Assembly: GCA_043228905.1 (NCBI GenBank)
Contig: JBHGNT010000003.1
Span: 19,654,001-19,718,000 of the forward strand
Direction: 5' to 3'
DNA: 64,000 nt
Source: Azolla caroliniana
Taxonomy: Eukaryota; Polypodiophyta
Below are positions 12,376 to 22,756 of the stretch, one piece after another; the stretch's first letter is position 1; every line of letters starts with the position of its first letter. Position numbers and translations under genes: made by a program. The notes below the pieces were generated by a model. It saw only the letters and a list, made by a program, of their open reading frames with translations, made no database searches and was not told where the DNA came from.

Positions 12376-12828
12376 CAACCATTTACAACAGGCCACGATC
12401 ATTCAAGTTGCCTTGGTTGCAATATACAAAAAAGGTTGGCAGCCTTAGTTCAAATGTACCAAAAAGATTTACAACCTTGTTACAAAAAACTGATACAAAA
12501 AAAGCTTGGTAATACACCGATATCATATATTTGATGTTACAAAGTACAACATTGGATGGTTAATATATGGGAAAGCCCAAAATCCGGCATGTGCCCATTT
12601 GGCCAAATTTTTCCGAAGGAGCTCTACGTCTTCAAATCCGAACCATTGCTCCTTACCCTACACCAAGGTACACATTCACTAACGCCCTTACAAAAACAAA
12701 TGCTAATATTCAATACTTGGGCCCTACTTACAAAATCCACCAATTTGTATCCTTGAATGAACTCCTCAACCATCATCCGAATAGTAAGCATCACGTAAAA
12801 CCCACAATCTGTCCCATTGGGTTGGGTC

Positions 12829-13110
12829 TGTCACGACACAGTGACATCAAATACATAGTTGGTGAGGATTGAACCTACAACCTCACATCAACAAGATGTC
12901 ATGCTCAACTATATTGATATGAGCATATATTTGTATATAACTGTTTAGTATTATATAGTCTAGCAAACAATACATTTAAGAATCAAAATATTCTAGTTGT
13001 TAGTATATTCTAGAAATATTGTACGGTATATTCTAAATAGTTATATATTCTAGAGATATTTCTCGACTATATTCTAGAGATATTCAATTTCGGAACTTGT
13101 ATAAATACTT
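12829..13110 (+). mobile_element. LTR-like segment of a Ty3/gypsy-like element
   Basis: It starts TGTCACGACACAG, a common LTR start form in plant gypsy elements, and contains repeated TTCTAGAGATAT/TATTCTAGA motifs. It runs into a TATA-like GTATAAATA at about 13098-13106 and the conserved leader CCTCCCCGGTCCGAGA. The same blocks recur in reverse at 22490-22756, and the leader recurs at 22249. The 3' LTR boundary is not certain. Confidence 0.6.
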
Positions 13111-13209
13111 GTGACCTCCTCCCCGGTCCGAGACCCCGATGGTCCCGCTCAAGTGAAGCACACACACACACGCATCTTCGCAACATCTTTTTGGTGAACC
13201 TGACGTGAA

Positions 13210-14055
13210 GAGCGGCAGGGGAGGATGAAGATGGACGAGGAATATCTCATGGAGGCAATGTCAAAGATGATGATGGAATTTTCGAGAGAAGGGAAAAGAT
13301 GAGATGCGGCCCAACAAGTCGTCGAAAGTGTGATCGAGCGAGTCGGTTGTTTTGACGGGGGCAAAGTCCAAAATTTTCTAGAAACCTACAATGCCGAGAT
13401 GGATTCGAGAGGTGTGAACGAAGCTATGAGGTTGGAGTACTTTTGTCAGTTGGTGGCTGAACCGATCTACAAAGAGATGATAGAGCTTCAAGAAGCTCAC
13501 GACTCTTGGGTGTCCTTTGAGGAAGCTCTATTGGAGGCATACGGATACAAGAAACTGAAGGGACGAGGTATGCGCGAGTTCGACCAATGGGTATCCTCAA
13601 TAAAGACCCACCAAAGTGCCATGTACGCATTCCTAGAGTTTGAGCATCATTTTGCTCAACTCTCAGAGCGGGAACAAAGATTGGTGGGGGTGGATAAGGT
13701 CTTGATGTGCGTGAATTCGATCGATCGAAGGGAAAGGATGACCTTAGACTCAAACTCAAAGAAGATTATGGTGCAAATGGCCTCAATGAGGATTGGACCA
13801 AAGTGGAAAGAGTATGTCGACTACACGATAAGAGGAAGACAAGATTCTCATCAGCAACAACATCATGGTCCACGAGGGACGATCAAGGAGGATTTGATGT
13901 GGCAACACGCCACCACCGAAGGAAGAGAGCGCAAAGAGAGAAGAATTCAAGAGTTAAAAGGTGCAAGTCGAGGCCAAAGAGAATCTTATAATGGAGCCAA
14001 AGCCGATTCAAATGGTGATCAAGGAAGAAGAGACCTCCCTACAAAAGTGGAGTAA
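13210..14055 (+). pseudogene. Ty3/gypsy-like gag, frameshifted
   Basis: The translated frame from about 13240 (with a TGA at 13300-13302 where Arg is expected) gives the capsid-type signature VGCFDGGKVQNFLETYNAEM, then RLEYFCQLVAEPIYKEM and LSEREQRLVGVDKVLM. Near 13745 the homology shifts to another frame, which continues DYGANGLNEDWTKVERV and LHDKRKTR, so a 1-nt frameshift is needed for a continuous gag. A basic region follows (RHHRRKRAQREK). The gag class is one I associate with plant LTR elements; no protease, RT or integrase motif follows. Likely a decayed, possibly non-autonomous element. Confidence 0.7.
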
Positions 14056-15444
14056 TGATACAAGCAATACGAAAGGCCAAGAAGGTGTGGAACACGCCAC
14101 CTTCTCGACTTATGGAAGAATGATGGTCAAGAGAAAGGCCCAAGATTCGAGAGTGGGAAATGTCGCTTTAAGAGTGGACAAGCATTTCGGAACACATGTT
14201 GTGTCCGAAATATCGAGTGATGAAGGTGCAAACATGAGTAAAGCTTGCGTGATCAAGGGAGATAAAGAGTGCAAGGCCAATGTGATTGAGGAGGTAGCCA
14301 CGAGAAACGACATCGAGTCGGAGATGGCTATGGACAAGTGGCGGATGGCCATGTGGAGACTTTCCTAACACTTCATCTAGAGACTTGGGTAGTTACGTCT
14401 GGAAACCAATGTGAGACCCAAGAGACAGATGGTGGTGAAGAGAAGAGAATGACCAAGACAACATAGAGAATGGCATCGGCCCGAAGTTGGCAAGAGCGAG
14501 TAAGGACCATGGAGAGGATTCCTCCACACTTGTTCCAGAGACTTCAGAAGTTGCGTCCAAGAGCCAATGTGAGACCGAAGAGACGGAAGGTGGCTACGAG
14601 GAAGCGAAAGATGAAGTTGGTGTGTACGATGAAGATACCAAACGAAGCACAATGAAAAATGCGGATGTGCGCAACAAAGAGCTCAAGCAAAGCACAACGA
14701 AGAAAGCTGATGCGTGCAACAAAGAGCCAAAGCGAACCACAACAAGGGAAGACGAGGGCCAAGTGGGCCAAGTGGATCCGAAAGATGTGATCACAAAATC
14801 TAACAAGGATGACACTAGCGTGTAAGTCATGGTCAACTCCAACACGAGAGTATACCACGAAAGTGGAAAAAGTGGGAAGCATGAAATGTGATCACTTAAG
14901 GACCTAGAAGTGAGCATGCAGTTGAAGAATGGACCACTAAGAGTACTCAACAACAGTATTCTAATAAGGCCTTCGAAAGACATGCATGGAACAAGAAAAG
15001 GTGATAAAAGAAAGTTAGATGACCAAGGAGATGACTGAGATGAATGTGGCACATGCACGAGGCATGAAACATTATGCTTTGGAAGAGCAAAGGGAGCCAT
15101 GACAACCGGTCATGGAAATGCAAAGAGTGAGCGAAGAATATGGTGGATCGGATGACAACAATAGTTCGAGTAGAAACAAGAGACAAAGTCAGCGTGGGTG
15201 AGGTGCAAGGAGCAAGCCAAAGGTTCAACCTTTGGCCCCACCACATCACTCTTTTCCATCTTGGCACATGCCAGAGGATGTGCGGTTTGGTGGGGGTGGA
15301 TGTCGTGATGTGGCATGTCCACTGAGTGAAAAAGTGTGGTTCCACGCACATTACACACACACACTTGTAAATATGAAAATAAATAAATAAATATGCTTAG
15401 GGCTAAGTGCAGAGAGGTGCAAGCAAGATTTGAACCTTGTGTCG
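14056..15444 (+). mobile_element. Internal region of the gypsy-like element, no pol recognised
   Basis: GC-richer than the flanks and carrying several mid-length open frames of charged residues on the plus strand. Two internal repeats are visible. Segments at about 14365-14430 and 14535-14600 are diverged copies (ACCAATGTGAGACC / GCCAATGTGAGACC). A unit of about 45 bp repeats at about 14649-14740 (GCACAAxGAxxAAxGCxGATGxG, then GCAACAAAGAGC). No RT, integrase or protease motif was found in any frame. The right border is unclear. Confidence 0.45.
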
Positions 15445-15988
15445 TGCTCGTGACCGGCCATAGCCGGTTACCGTTCGTATATTCGTGTGCAAGAAATAAC
15501 GCTCAAACAAAAAACTGAATAACAAGATAGCTAAAAATAGAGAACACACAGATTTTACCGTGGAAACCCGAACTAGGAAAAAAACCACGTGGAGTCCACT
15601 TGCTCCGAAAACAGATCACTATGATGATGAGGGGTACAACAAGAAACTCAGAGGAAACGACCTCAAGTTCTTCTTCATCAGCGGATGGCTATGGAGTTGC
15701 ACTTACTCACACTCTCCCTCTCTCACACGTTCGCTCAGTTACAGAGACCACTGCTACGTACTCACTATCTCATGATAATGATTATCCTATAATGATTGCC
15801 CTAGATGCTTATATACTAGTACAACTTTCGGACTATTTACAAGTATAGTCCACAGAGGTTTATTTCGACTATTTACAGATATAGTCTCCCGAGTTGGTTG
15901 TCTACACAATTTCGGTTTCGGCCTCATCTGAGTTCCTCATCAACTCGGCTCTTCTCTCTTCCCATCTGAAGGGACCTATTTCCCAACA
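15445..15988 (-). mobile_element. Solo or truncated LTR related to the 52.3-kb copia LTR
   Basis: On the minus strand it begins TGTTGGGAAATAGGTCCCTTC, which matches the start of the plus-strand LTR at 52322 (TGTTGGGAGACAGGTCCCTCC). It ends TATGGCCGGTCACGAGCA, resembling GTTGTGGCCGAGCGTTGCGCA at 53198-53216. Both contain a CCACGTGG/CCACGG-type motif typical of copia LTRs. The 54-bp minisatellite of the 52-kb copy is absent. No matching target duplication was seen. Confidence 0.6.
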
Positions 15989-16133
15989 CCTTGCACCTCC
16001 AAGATAGGAAACAATTGACTTACCACGAAGGCTACTATTGAGTGCTTTAAATTTTGTATATTTTCTTATCATATTTATTATTCCATAGGAAACAAACGTA
16101 TAAAACCGTGTGCACAAAACCATGGTTTAAACC

Positions 16134-16552
16134 TGAAAACGTAAGTATTTGCGGAAGCGTAAAACAGGGAACAACACACACACACACACACACACAAAGC
16201 GAGAGAGAGAGGGAGAGGGAGAGCAAAACACAATTTCGAAATTATATTAAGACTGCATTTACACACTGTGCTAAGTAGCACTATTTATACAAGTCCTCTT
16301 GGGACTAACAGAAGTACCATGTACTTCAATGCTCACACGAGCATCTGACACTTACTACGAGACTATAGATACCTAGTAGTCTATCCTATTCTAGGCTTCC
16401 GATTGGACTGCCGATTACGGATTGCACCCGGCCTCCACTGCTTGCCGGTTCGGTTGCTCACCGTCATACCGATCCGTTTCGCCCGATCCGTCTCGCTTAC
16501 CGGCTCCGGCTTATTCAGCCGATCCGGCTCCGGTTGAGCTTGCCGCTCAACA
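16134..16552 (-). repeat. 3' LTR of copia A
   Basis: 419 bp, minus-strand sequence TGTTGAGCGGC...CGTTTTCA. It contains a CA microsatellite and GA-rich tract near 16171-16223. The pol stop codon TGA (16549-16547) lies within its first bases. Confidence 0.95.
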
Positions 16553-16564
16553 CTCCCCCTCAAG
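16553..16564 (-). other. Polypurine tract of copia A
   Basis: Minus strand CTTGAGGGGGAG directly abuts the TGTTGAG start of the 3' LTR, the standard position for plus-strand priming. It is also coding, giving the ELEGEC end of the polyprotein. Confidence 0.9.
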
Positions 16565-17086
16565 CTCAACCTGAGGTGGGGTCGTAGTGTCGACCTCTGT
16601 GGCAGTCGGTTCTTTCAACCGACTCCTCCTGGCGTCACTCCGCCTTGCTCGCGCTCCTCGTCCGGTCCGGTCCCGTTTGCCGCGACCCCTTTGGTTCTGC
16701 GCGCCTCGACCCTCTCGGTCGGCATGTCTGCTCAATAGGCCCATCTCAGCACTCACGTTGTTGTGACTCCGGCGCTTGCCGATCCGTCGGTTCTCCCACG
16801 ATGGCATCGACTTCCGATGTGCCCGTGTCCCCTTGGCCTTCAGTCGATCTGACTCATCCGGATCCATCTGTTGATCCGAGTCAGCTGTCTTCGACTCGTT
16901 CCAGCTCTTGTCTGAATCGGTACACTCCGATTCGACTTCCGGCTTCAGGCCTCTCACCATATCGGACCACTTCCGAGTCTTGGCCTTCTCCATGCTTCCC
17001 TCGGCTTCTTCAGCCGGTGAACCGAAATCGAATTCTTCATTCGACTCCGCCTCATGGTCAGTACCGGTAGAGACTTTGCCCTTGCT

Positions 17087-17099
17087 TCTCCCCCTCAAG
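17087..17099 (-). other. Second, internal polypurine-tract-like copy in copia A
   Basis: Minus strand CTTGAGGGGGAGA at the end of RNase H, where the frame reads HLRGRS. Its core is identical to the LTR-adjacent tract. Copies sit at the same place in element C (57788-57800) and element D (56592-56603). Confidence 0.8.
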
Positions 17100-20000
17100 T
17101 GCGGCACGTCGAGATGCCGAATACCAAGCATGTCGGTAAATTGCTGCAACTTGTCCGATCCGAGCGGTTTGGTGAAGATGTTGGCAACTTGCCGACCCGT
17201 ATGAACATACCGTAGGTCAACTTCACCGCTCAGGACCCGCTCACGCACGAAGTGGTAGTGCACCTCGATGTGCTTTGTGCGAGCATGGAACACAGGGTTC
17301 CTGGCGAGCTGCAGGTTGCTCATGTTATTGTAGTAAATCGGGATCGGGGTCGGCACCTCGATCCGCAAGTCTCGCAGCAGTCGTCGAAGCCAGATGGCTT
17401 CATAAGTGGCAATGGTAGCGGCCCGGTACTCAACCTCAGTGCTTGACAAAGCCACTGTGGGTTGCTTCTTGTTGCTCCACGCAACGGCCGCGCTACCTAT
17501 GGAGAACATGTATCCATAAGTGGAGTGGCGATCAGACGCATCGCCGGCCCAGTCAGCATCTGTGTAACCGACAAGCTCTTCGGGTATACCTCGCCGGTAT
17601 AGCAGACCCCGGTCTTTAGTGCCGCTGACATACCGTAATATTCGTTGCGCGCACTGAAGGTGCTCCACGGTCGGCTTCTGCATGAACTGACTTACCATGC
17701 CGACTGGATACCTGATGTCGGGTCGGGTGATGGTTAAGTAGATCAGGCTTCCGACAACCTGTCGGAACCATTTCTCATTGCAGGTCGGTCCGGAGTTGGG
17801 ACGGAGCTTCTGGTTCCGGTCCAGGGGTGTGGAGACAGGTCGGCAATCCGTCATGCCGAACTTATACAACATATTCAACACGTAATGTCGTTGTGAGAGC
17901 AATATGCCGTCGGGGGTCCGGATCACTTCGATCCCAAGAAAGTAATGAAGGTCCCCCAGGTCCTTCATTTCGAATGCGTCCGACAACTAGGACTTGACGC
18001 GGTTGATTTCGGGAAAACCCGGTCCGGTGATGACTAAATCATCCACATACAAGAGTATACATACCGGACCGTCAGAGCCTTGCCGGATGAATAACGAAGA
18101 GTCCGACTTAGAGACAGCAAACCCCAGCTTACGCAACCGGTGCGTGATCTTCGCGTTCCAAGCTCGGGGGGCTTGCTTCAAGCCGTAAAGCGACTTCTTC
18201 AGCCGGCATACCGCCGACTTGTTCATCTCCGAGTGAAATCCGGGGAGTTGAGTCATAAAGACTTCTTCTTCAAGCTCTCCTTGAAGGAAGGCGTTCTTCA
18301 CATCCATCTGGTGAAGATGCCACCCCCTTGCCGCAGCAACCGCCAGTACCACACGAACCGTCGTCATCCTAGCCACAGGAGCGAAGGTCTCATCGTAGTC
18401 GATTCCGTGGGTCTGCGCGTATCCCTTTGCCACTAACCGGGCTTTGTACCGGTTAACAGAACCGTAGGCGTTGTACTTGACCTTGTACACCCATTTGCAT
18501 CTGATCGGTTTACAGTGACGAGGAGGATCAACTAGGTCCCAAGTTTCGTTGGCATCGAGGGCCCGCATTTCTTCGTCCATAGCGGTACGCCAATTTGCGT
18601 CCTTTGCCGCTTCTGCGTAGCTCTCCGGCTCACGCACTTCTGTTACCTTAATCATGTACGCATAATGATGCGCCATGTATTCATTGTACCTGTACCGCAT
18701 GACGGGATCCTTCTGGCGGGTTGATCAGCGCAACGCACCGTCACCTGATTTGAGGCCTTTCTTGGACAGTTCGGTCTTTGTTGCCGAAGATCCGCCTTTC
18801 TCCTTTCCGGAGTCGGATACGCACTGATCCGACTCATCATTGCCGGTTTCGAATTCCGGCATCTTCCTCTTCTCCTTCTCTTTGCGCGTGAACCGTTTCC
18901 TCGGTGCCTTGCGCGGGGAGAGTACGGCAGAGTCTCCACCACTTGCCGTCTCTTCATCCGACTGGTCCAACCGACTCAGTCGCTCGTTCGGTCCACTCAA
19001 CCGTAACGATTCCGAACTCTCATCTTGAGTCCCGGCTCCATCATCCTCTGCCAGGGCTGATTCAGGCTCACTGGCTTGATCTTCCGGCATTGGGTCAGAA
19101 TCGGAAGTCGGAGTCGGTACGGAGTACCAAGATGCCGATTCATCGAACTCGACATCCCGGCTAACTCGGGCTTCCTTCGTCCGAGAGTTATAGCACTTAT
19201 ACCCCTTTTGCTCTTGAGCATAGCCGACTAGGATGCATTTTTCCGATTTTGCATCCAGCTTTCTCCGCTTCTGATCCGGCACATGCACATACGCTATGCT
19301 GTCGAATATCCGAAGGTGTCTTAAGTTCGGCTTGCGCCCGAAATATAGCTCATGAGCTAACACCTTGTCACCAATGCGGTTTTGTATGTAGACGGCCGTC
19401 TAGACCGCCTCTGCCCAGTAGAACCGGGGCATGCTCTTTTCCTCCAGCATTGCCCTTGCCACTTCGACGAGTGTCCGGTTCTTCCTTTCGGCCACAACGT
19501 TTTGCTCCGGTGTGTATCTGCAGCTGAACTCTCGCCGAATTCCCTTCTGCTGCAGATAACTAGTGAATTGGCCGGAAAAATATTCCTTTCCGCCATCCGA
19601 CCGAAGGCATTTGATCTTCCTCTCCGATTCCCGTTCCACCATCTTCTGGAGGCTCCGGAAACAGTCGAAGACTTCGCTCTTCCGTTCAATGAGGTAGATC
19701 CAGTATGTCGAGTATGGTCGTCGATGACGGAGACGAAGTATCGGCTCCCGCCAAGGCTTACACTTTGTGTCGGTCCCCACACATCCGAATGGATGAGATC
19801 GAGCTTGTTACAGCTCCGGTTCCGTTCGGTGGGGAATGGAAGCCGGTGTTGCTTCCCAAGTTGGCAGGCTTCACAAATTTCGGCTCTCCGGCCGCTGAAC
19901 TTCGGCAAACCGAAAACGACTTGTTTCGTTTGCAGGTCTTGAAGCCTCCGGTAGTTGACGTGGCCTATCCTCTTGTGCCACAGGTCGATGTCCGACTCGA

Positions 20001-21396
20001 CCTTCTGTCGTTCCGCGAACAAAGCGGTGCCTAAGTCATTGGTGTTGAGGATAAACATCCTCCCATCTCTGCGCCCTTGCGCAATGACTTCGCCCTCATC
20101 CTGAATGAAGCACCCGAGGTGCGTAAACCGCACCTGCATCCCCTGGTCGACAATCTAACCGAAGGACACCAGGTTCTTCGTGATTGTCAGAACGTGTAAT
20201 ACGTTCATCAGCTTCCCTTTCTGTCCGACGTGGCTTAGAGGGACTTCTTCGACGTGCACGATTGGGTGAGGAGTGTCGTCTCCGGTTTCGACTACTCCTG
20301 GTTGATCCGGTTTCTCCAGAAAGGAGAACCACTCTTTGTGGCTCGTCATGTGGTTCGACGCGCCGGAATCAACATACCACACTTCCTCCGTTTTGGAAGT
20401 GGTCTTCTTCATTGAGTTTGCCTTGTGATTCATCACCAAGGCTGGCCCCTTACCGACCTTTCCGGTTCCGGATCCTCCTGATCCGTTTGCGTAGTGCGAG
20501 TTTTGTCGGCCATCCTTACCGGTCTTGCCGGATCCGGATTTGTCCGAATCGGCACGCTTTCTCCAGCACTCGCTTTCCCTGTGGCCTTTTTTGCCACAGT
20601 ACCAGCATTCCGTAGCAGATTTTTCTTGCCGGCCTCCGGCACCGCCTTGACTCCCCCTGCTTGTGGAAGTCCCAGAACTGTTGTCGGCACGCTCATAGTG
20701 CCTCCGTTCCTGCTCTTGCCGGCCGCCTCCATTGCGTGCCGACCCACCTCTTCCACCACGCCCACGGAACCGATCTGTTCCCGTGTACAACATTCGGCTG
20801 TCCGGGGATGCACTGGTAGATGCACCAGCGTGGTTCTCCTCTACAAGGAGCATCGACTGTAAGTCGAAGAATGAGGGGGTATTCTCCCTTGTACACACCG
20901 CAGTCCGGAACGCTCCGAACTTGGACGTCAGGCCTCCGAGACATACCTGCACCATCTCGTCTTCCTCTACGGTAACATTGATAGAGGCGAGCGAGTCGCA
21001 GATCTCCTTTATCCGGCCCTTGTAGTCTGCCACGAACATGTTCTTCTGTCGAACATTGCTCAACTCCTGTCTGAGTTGCAACTTCCGGGCAGTGGTGCTT
21101 GCGGCGAAAACCTTTTTAAGGTTCCCCCAAGCATCCTTCGGTGTCTTGGCATCACGGATGTGGCTGAGCAGCTGATCGCCGACACTGGACGCGAAGCAGT
21201 ACATCACCCTGCTTGCCGCCTATTCCCATACCGGGAAGTCCTTGTGTGCCGAGTCTGGTGCCGCATCATTCGCTCCTTCGACATAACTCCAATACCCGTG
21301 TCCAAGCAGGTACTGGTGCATCTTGTAAGACCAGGATGCGTAGTTGCTCCTGTCGAGCTTCTCCATCGGGAGCGACGTAGCCATGCCTCTATCCAT
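17100..21396 (-). pseudogene. Copia A gag-pol polyprotein, five in-frame stops and one frameshift
   Basis: Order gag, protease, integrase, RT, RNase H, which defines Ty1/copia. Start ATG at 21396-21394 (MDRGMATSLP). Gag ends in a CCHC zinc knuckle CWYCGKKGHRESEC near 20585; protease motif VDSGASNHMT near 20360; integrase zinc-binding HKRIGHVNYRRLQ...CEACQLGK near 19860-19960. RT has the MDVKNAFLQGE region near 18290 and the catalytic box YVDDLVITG near 18030-18056. RNase H carries LSSTEVEYRAA near 17430. Disruptions: TAG 21222, TAG 20157, frameshift near 19710, TAG 19402, TGA 18727, TAG 17989. The frame from 17986 onward is open through RNase H and the tail. It is immobile on its own unless mobilised in trans. 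Confidence 0.92.
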
Positions 21397-21478
21397 GTCT
21401 TCTACTGTGTCTGTTTTCGACCTATTAGGGTTTTCTTCTCAAGAGTAAATGTCTGCAGCAGAGGTTCTCAACCCTCGC

Positions 21479-21490
21479 GCTCTAATACCA
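21479..21490 (-). other. Primer-binding site of copia A
   Basis: Minus strand TGGTATTAGAGC directly follows the 5' LTR. It matches the complement of initiator tRNA-Met (TGGTATCAGAGC) with one C-to-T change; elements B, C and E have the perfect form. Confidence 0.9.
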
Positions 21491-21529
21491 TGAAAACGTA
21501 AGTGTTTGCGGAATCGTAAAACAGGGAAC

Positions 21530-21569
<40 letters not shown>

Positions 21570-21923
21570 GCGAGAGAGAGAGGGAGAGGGAGAGCAAAAC
21601 ACAATTTCGAAATTATATTAAGACTGCATTTACACACTGTGCTAAGTAGCACTATTTATACAAGTCCTCTTGGGACGGACAGAAGTACCATGTACTTCAA
21701 TGCTCACACGAGCATCTGACACTTACTACGAGACTATAGATACCTAGTAGTCTATCCTATTCTAGGCTTCCGATTGGACTGCCGATTACGGATTGCACCC
21801 GGCCTCCACTGCTTGCCGGTTCGGTTGCTCACCGTCATACCGATCCATTTCGCCTGATCCGTCTCGCTTACCGACTCCGGCTTATTCAGCCGATCCGGCT
21901 CCGGTTGAGCTTGCCACTCAACA
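21491..21923 (-). repeat. 5' LTR of copia A
   Basis: 433 bp, about 98 percent identical to the 3' LTR apart from a longer CA microsatellite (about 21530-21567). It starts TGTTGAGTGGC and ends CGTTTTCA on the minus strand, next to the target duplicate AAACC on the right. Confidence 0.95.
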
Positions 21924-22320
21924 AAACCTATGGTTTTGTGCATGTCATAAGTAAAACCATGTGCACAAAACCATGGTTTTAGCCCATGGTTTTATGCATG
22001 AACAAACCTATAAAAACCCTAGTAGAGAGTGTGTAAAGGGGGGGCTCAAGAGGTGATATCACCATCATCATCACCATCAATATACAATTCTTCTTATAAA
22101 TAGACTTCTTATTGTTCTTCTTCTTTTACCTTCGATCAATATTATTGTTCTTCTTATAATCGTCAATCTTTCGATCTTTTCAAATGTGACATTGGTATCC
22201 TCGACTCCTATCCATATCATCATCTTTTCGACAATTTTGCGAACGTCCTCCCCGGTCCGAGATCCCGGTGGTCCCGCTCAAGCGAAGCACGCACACACGC
22301 GCATCTTCGTGACAATGGCG
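21924..22320 (+). mobile_element. Remnant LTR/leader of the element that copia A entered, plus gypsy-type leader
   Basis: Begins with repeated AACCATGGTTTT/GTGCAC palindromes shared with 16100-16128, a TATA-like CCTATAAAAACCC near 22005, then TCTTCTTATAAATAG. It ends in the block CCTCCCCGGTCCGAGATCCC at 22249-22268, shared with 13121. No coding capacity is visible. The assignment to one element is inference. Confidence 0.45.
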
Positions 22321-22756
22321 GAGCATGGATGACGAACGTGGAACTAGAAGTAACGAGGCTAGAAACTCTAGAAGATGTGAGTGATGAGACTATGAGCTTA
22401 CGATGCTATGGAGAGCATGAAGATAGAGATGAAGAACGAGACAAGATGGAATGGAACAAGAATACTAGATTGATGTGTCAATGACTGGTGTTGAATCCCA
22501 TGAAAGGAACCAATGAGGTTACAAGTATTTATACATGTTTCGAAATTGAATATCTCTAGAATATACCTGTCTAGAATACTTCGTACAAAATTTCTAGAAT
22601 ATACTAATGGCTAGAATATTTTGATGCTGAAATGTACTATATGGGAGACTATAGAATACTAAATCATTATATACAAATGCATGCTCATATCAAAATGGTT
22701 GAGCATGACATCTATTCATGTGAGGTTGTAGGTTCAATCCTCACCAACTATGTATT
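22321..22756 (-). mobile_element. LTR-like copy of the 12.8-13.1 kb gypsy-type LTR, opposite orientation
   Basis: The reverse complement of 22490-22756 matches 12850-13110 block by block: GTTGGTGAGGATTGAACC, TGACATCT/TGTCATGCTCAAC, repeated TATTCTAGA motifs, GATATTCAATTTCG and ATAAATACTTGT. The upstream leader at 22249 is in the other orientation, so two pieces of the family lie head to head. The copy is cut at 22756 by the next LTR. Confidence 0.6.

Larger units (their letters stand above)
16547..17099 (-). pseudogene. Charged C-terminal extension of copia A polyprotein
   Basis: After the normal end of RNase H (HLDVPHLRGR) the frame stays open for about 180 more codons to a TGA formed inside the LTR. 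The first part is acidic and Ser-rich (DHEAESNEEFDFGSPAEEAE). The end is Arg/Gly-rich (GRGKRDRTGRGARARRS) and finishes PPQVELEGEC. The segment lies between a purine tract at 17087-17099 and the true polypurine tract at 16553-16564, which share CTTGAGGGGGAG on the minus strand. Copies B and C carry the same acidic-then-basic tail ending ELEGEC. I know of no named domain; an RNA- or chromatin-binding role would be speculation from the RGRG composition. Listed as part of a polyprotein broken upstream. Confidence 0.75.
16134..21923 (-). mobile_element. Copia element A, complete with two LTRs and target duplication
   Basis: 5790-bp Ty1/copia retrotransposon on the minus strand. The LTRs (16134-16552 and 21491-21923) begin TG and end CA on either strand. 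They are flanked by the direct repeat AAACC (16129-16133 and 21924-21928), the expected 5-bp integration duplication. Primer-binding site and polypurine tract are in place (listed separately). The LTRs differ at about eight positions over roughly 410 aligned bases (about 2 percent) plus a CA-repeat length change, so insertion is fairly recent. The host site contains repeated GTGCACAAAACCATGG-type palindromes on both sides, which suggests insertion into another repeat. Confidence 0.95.
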
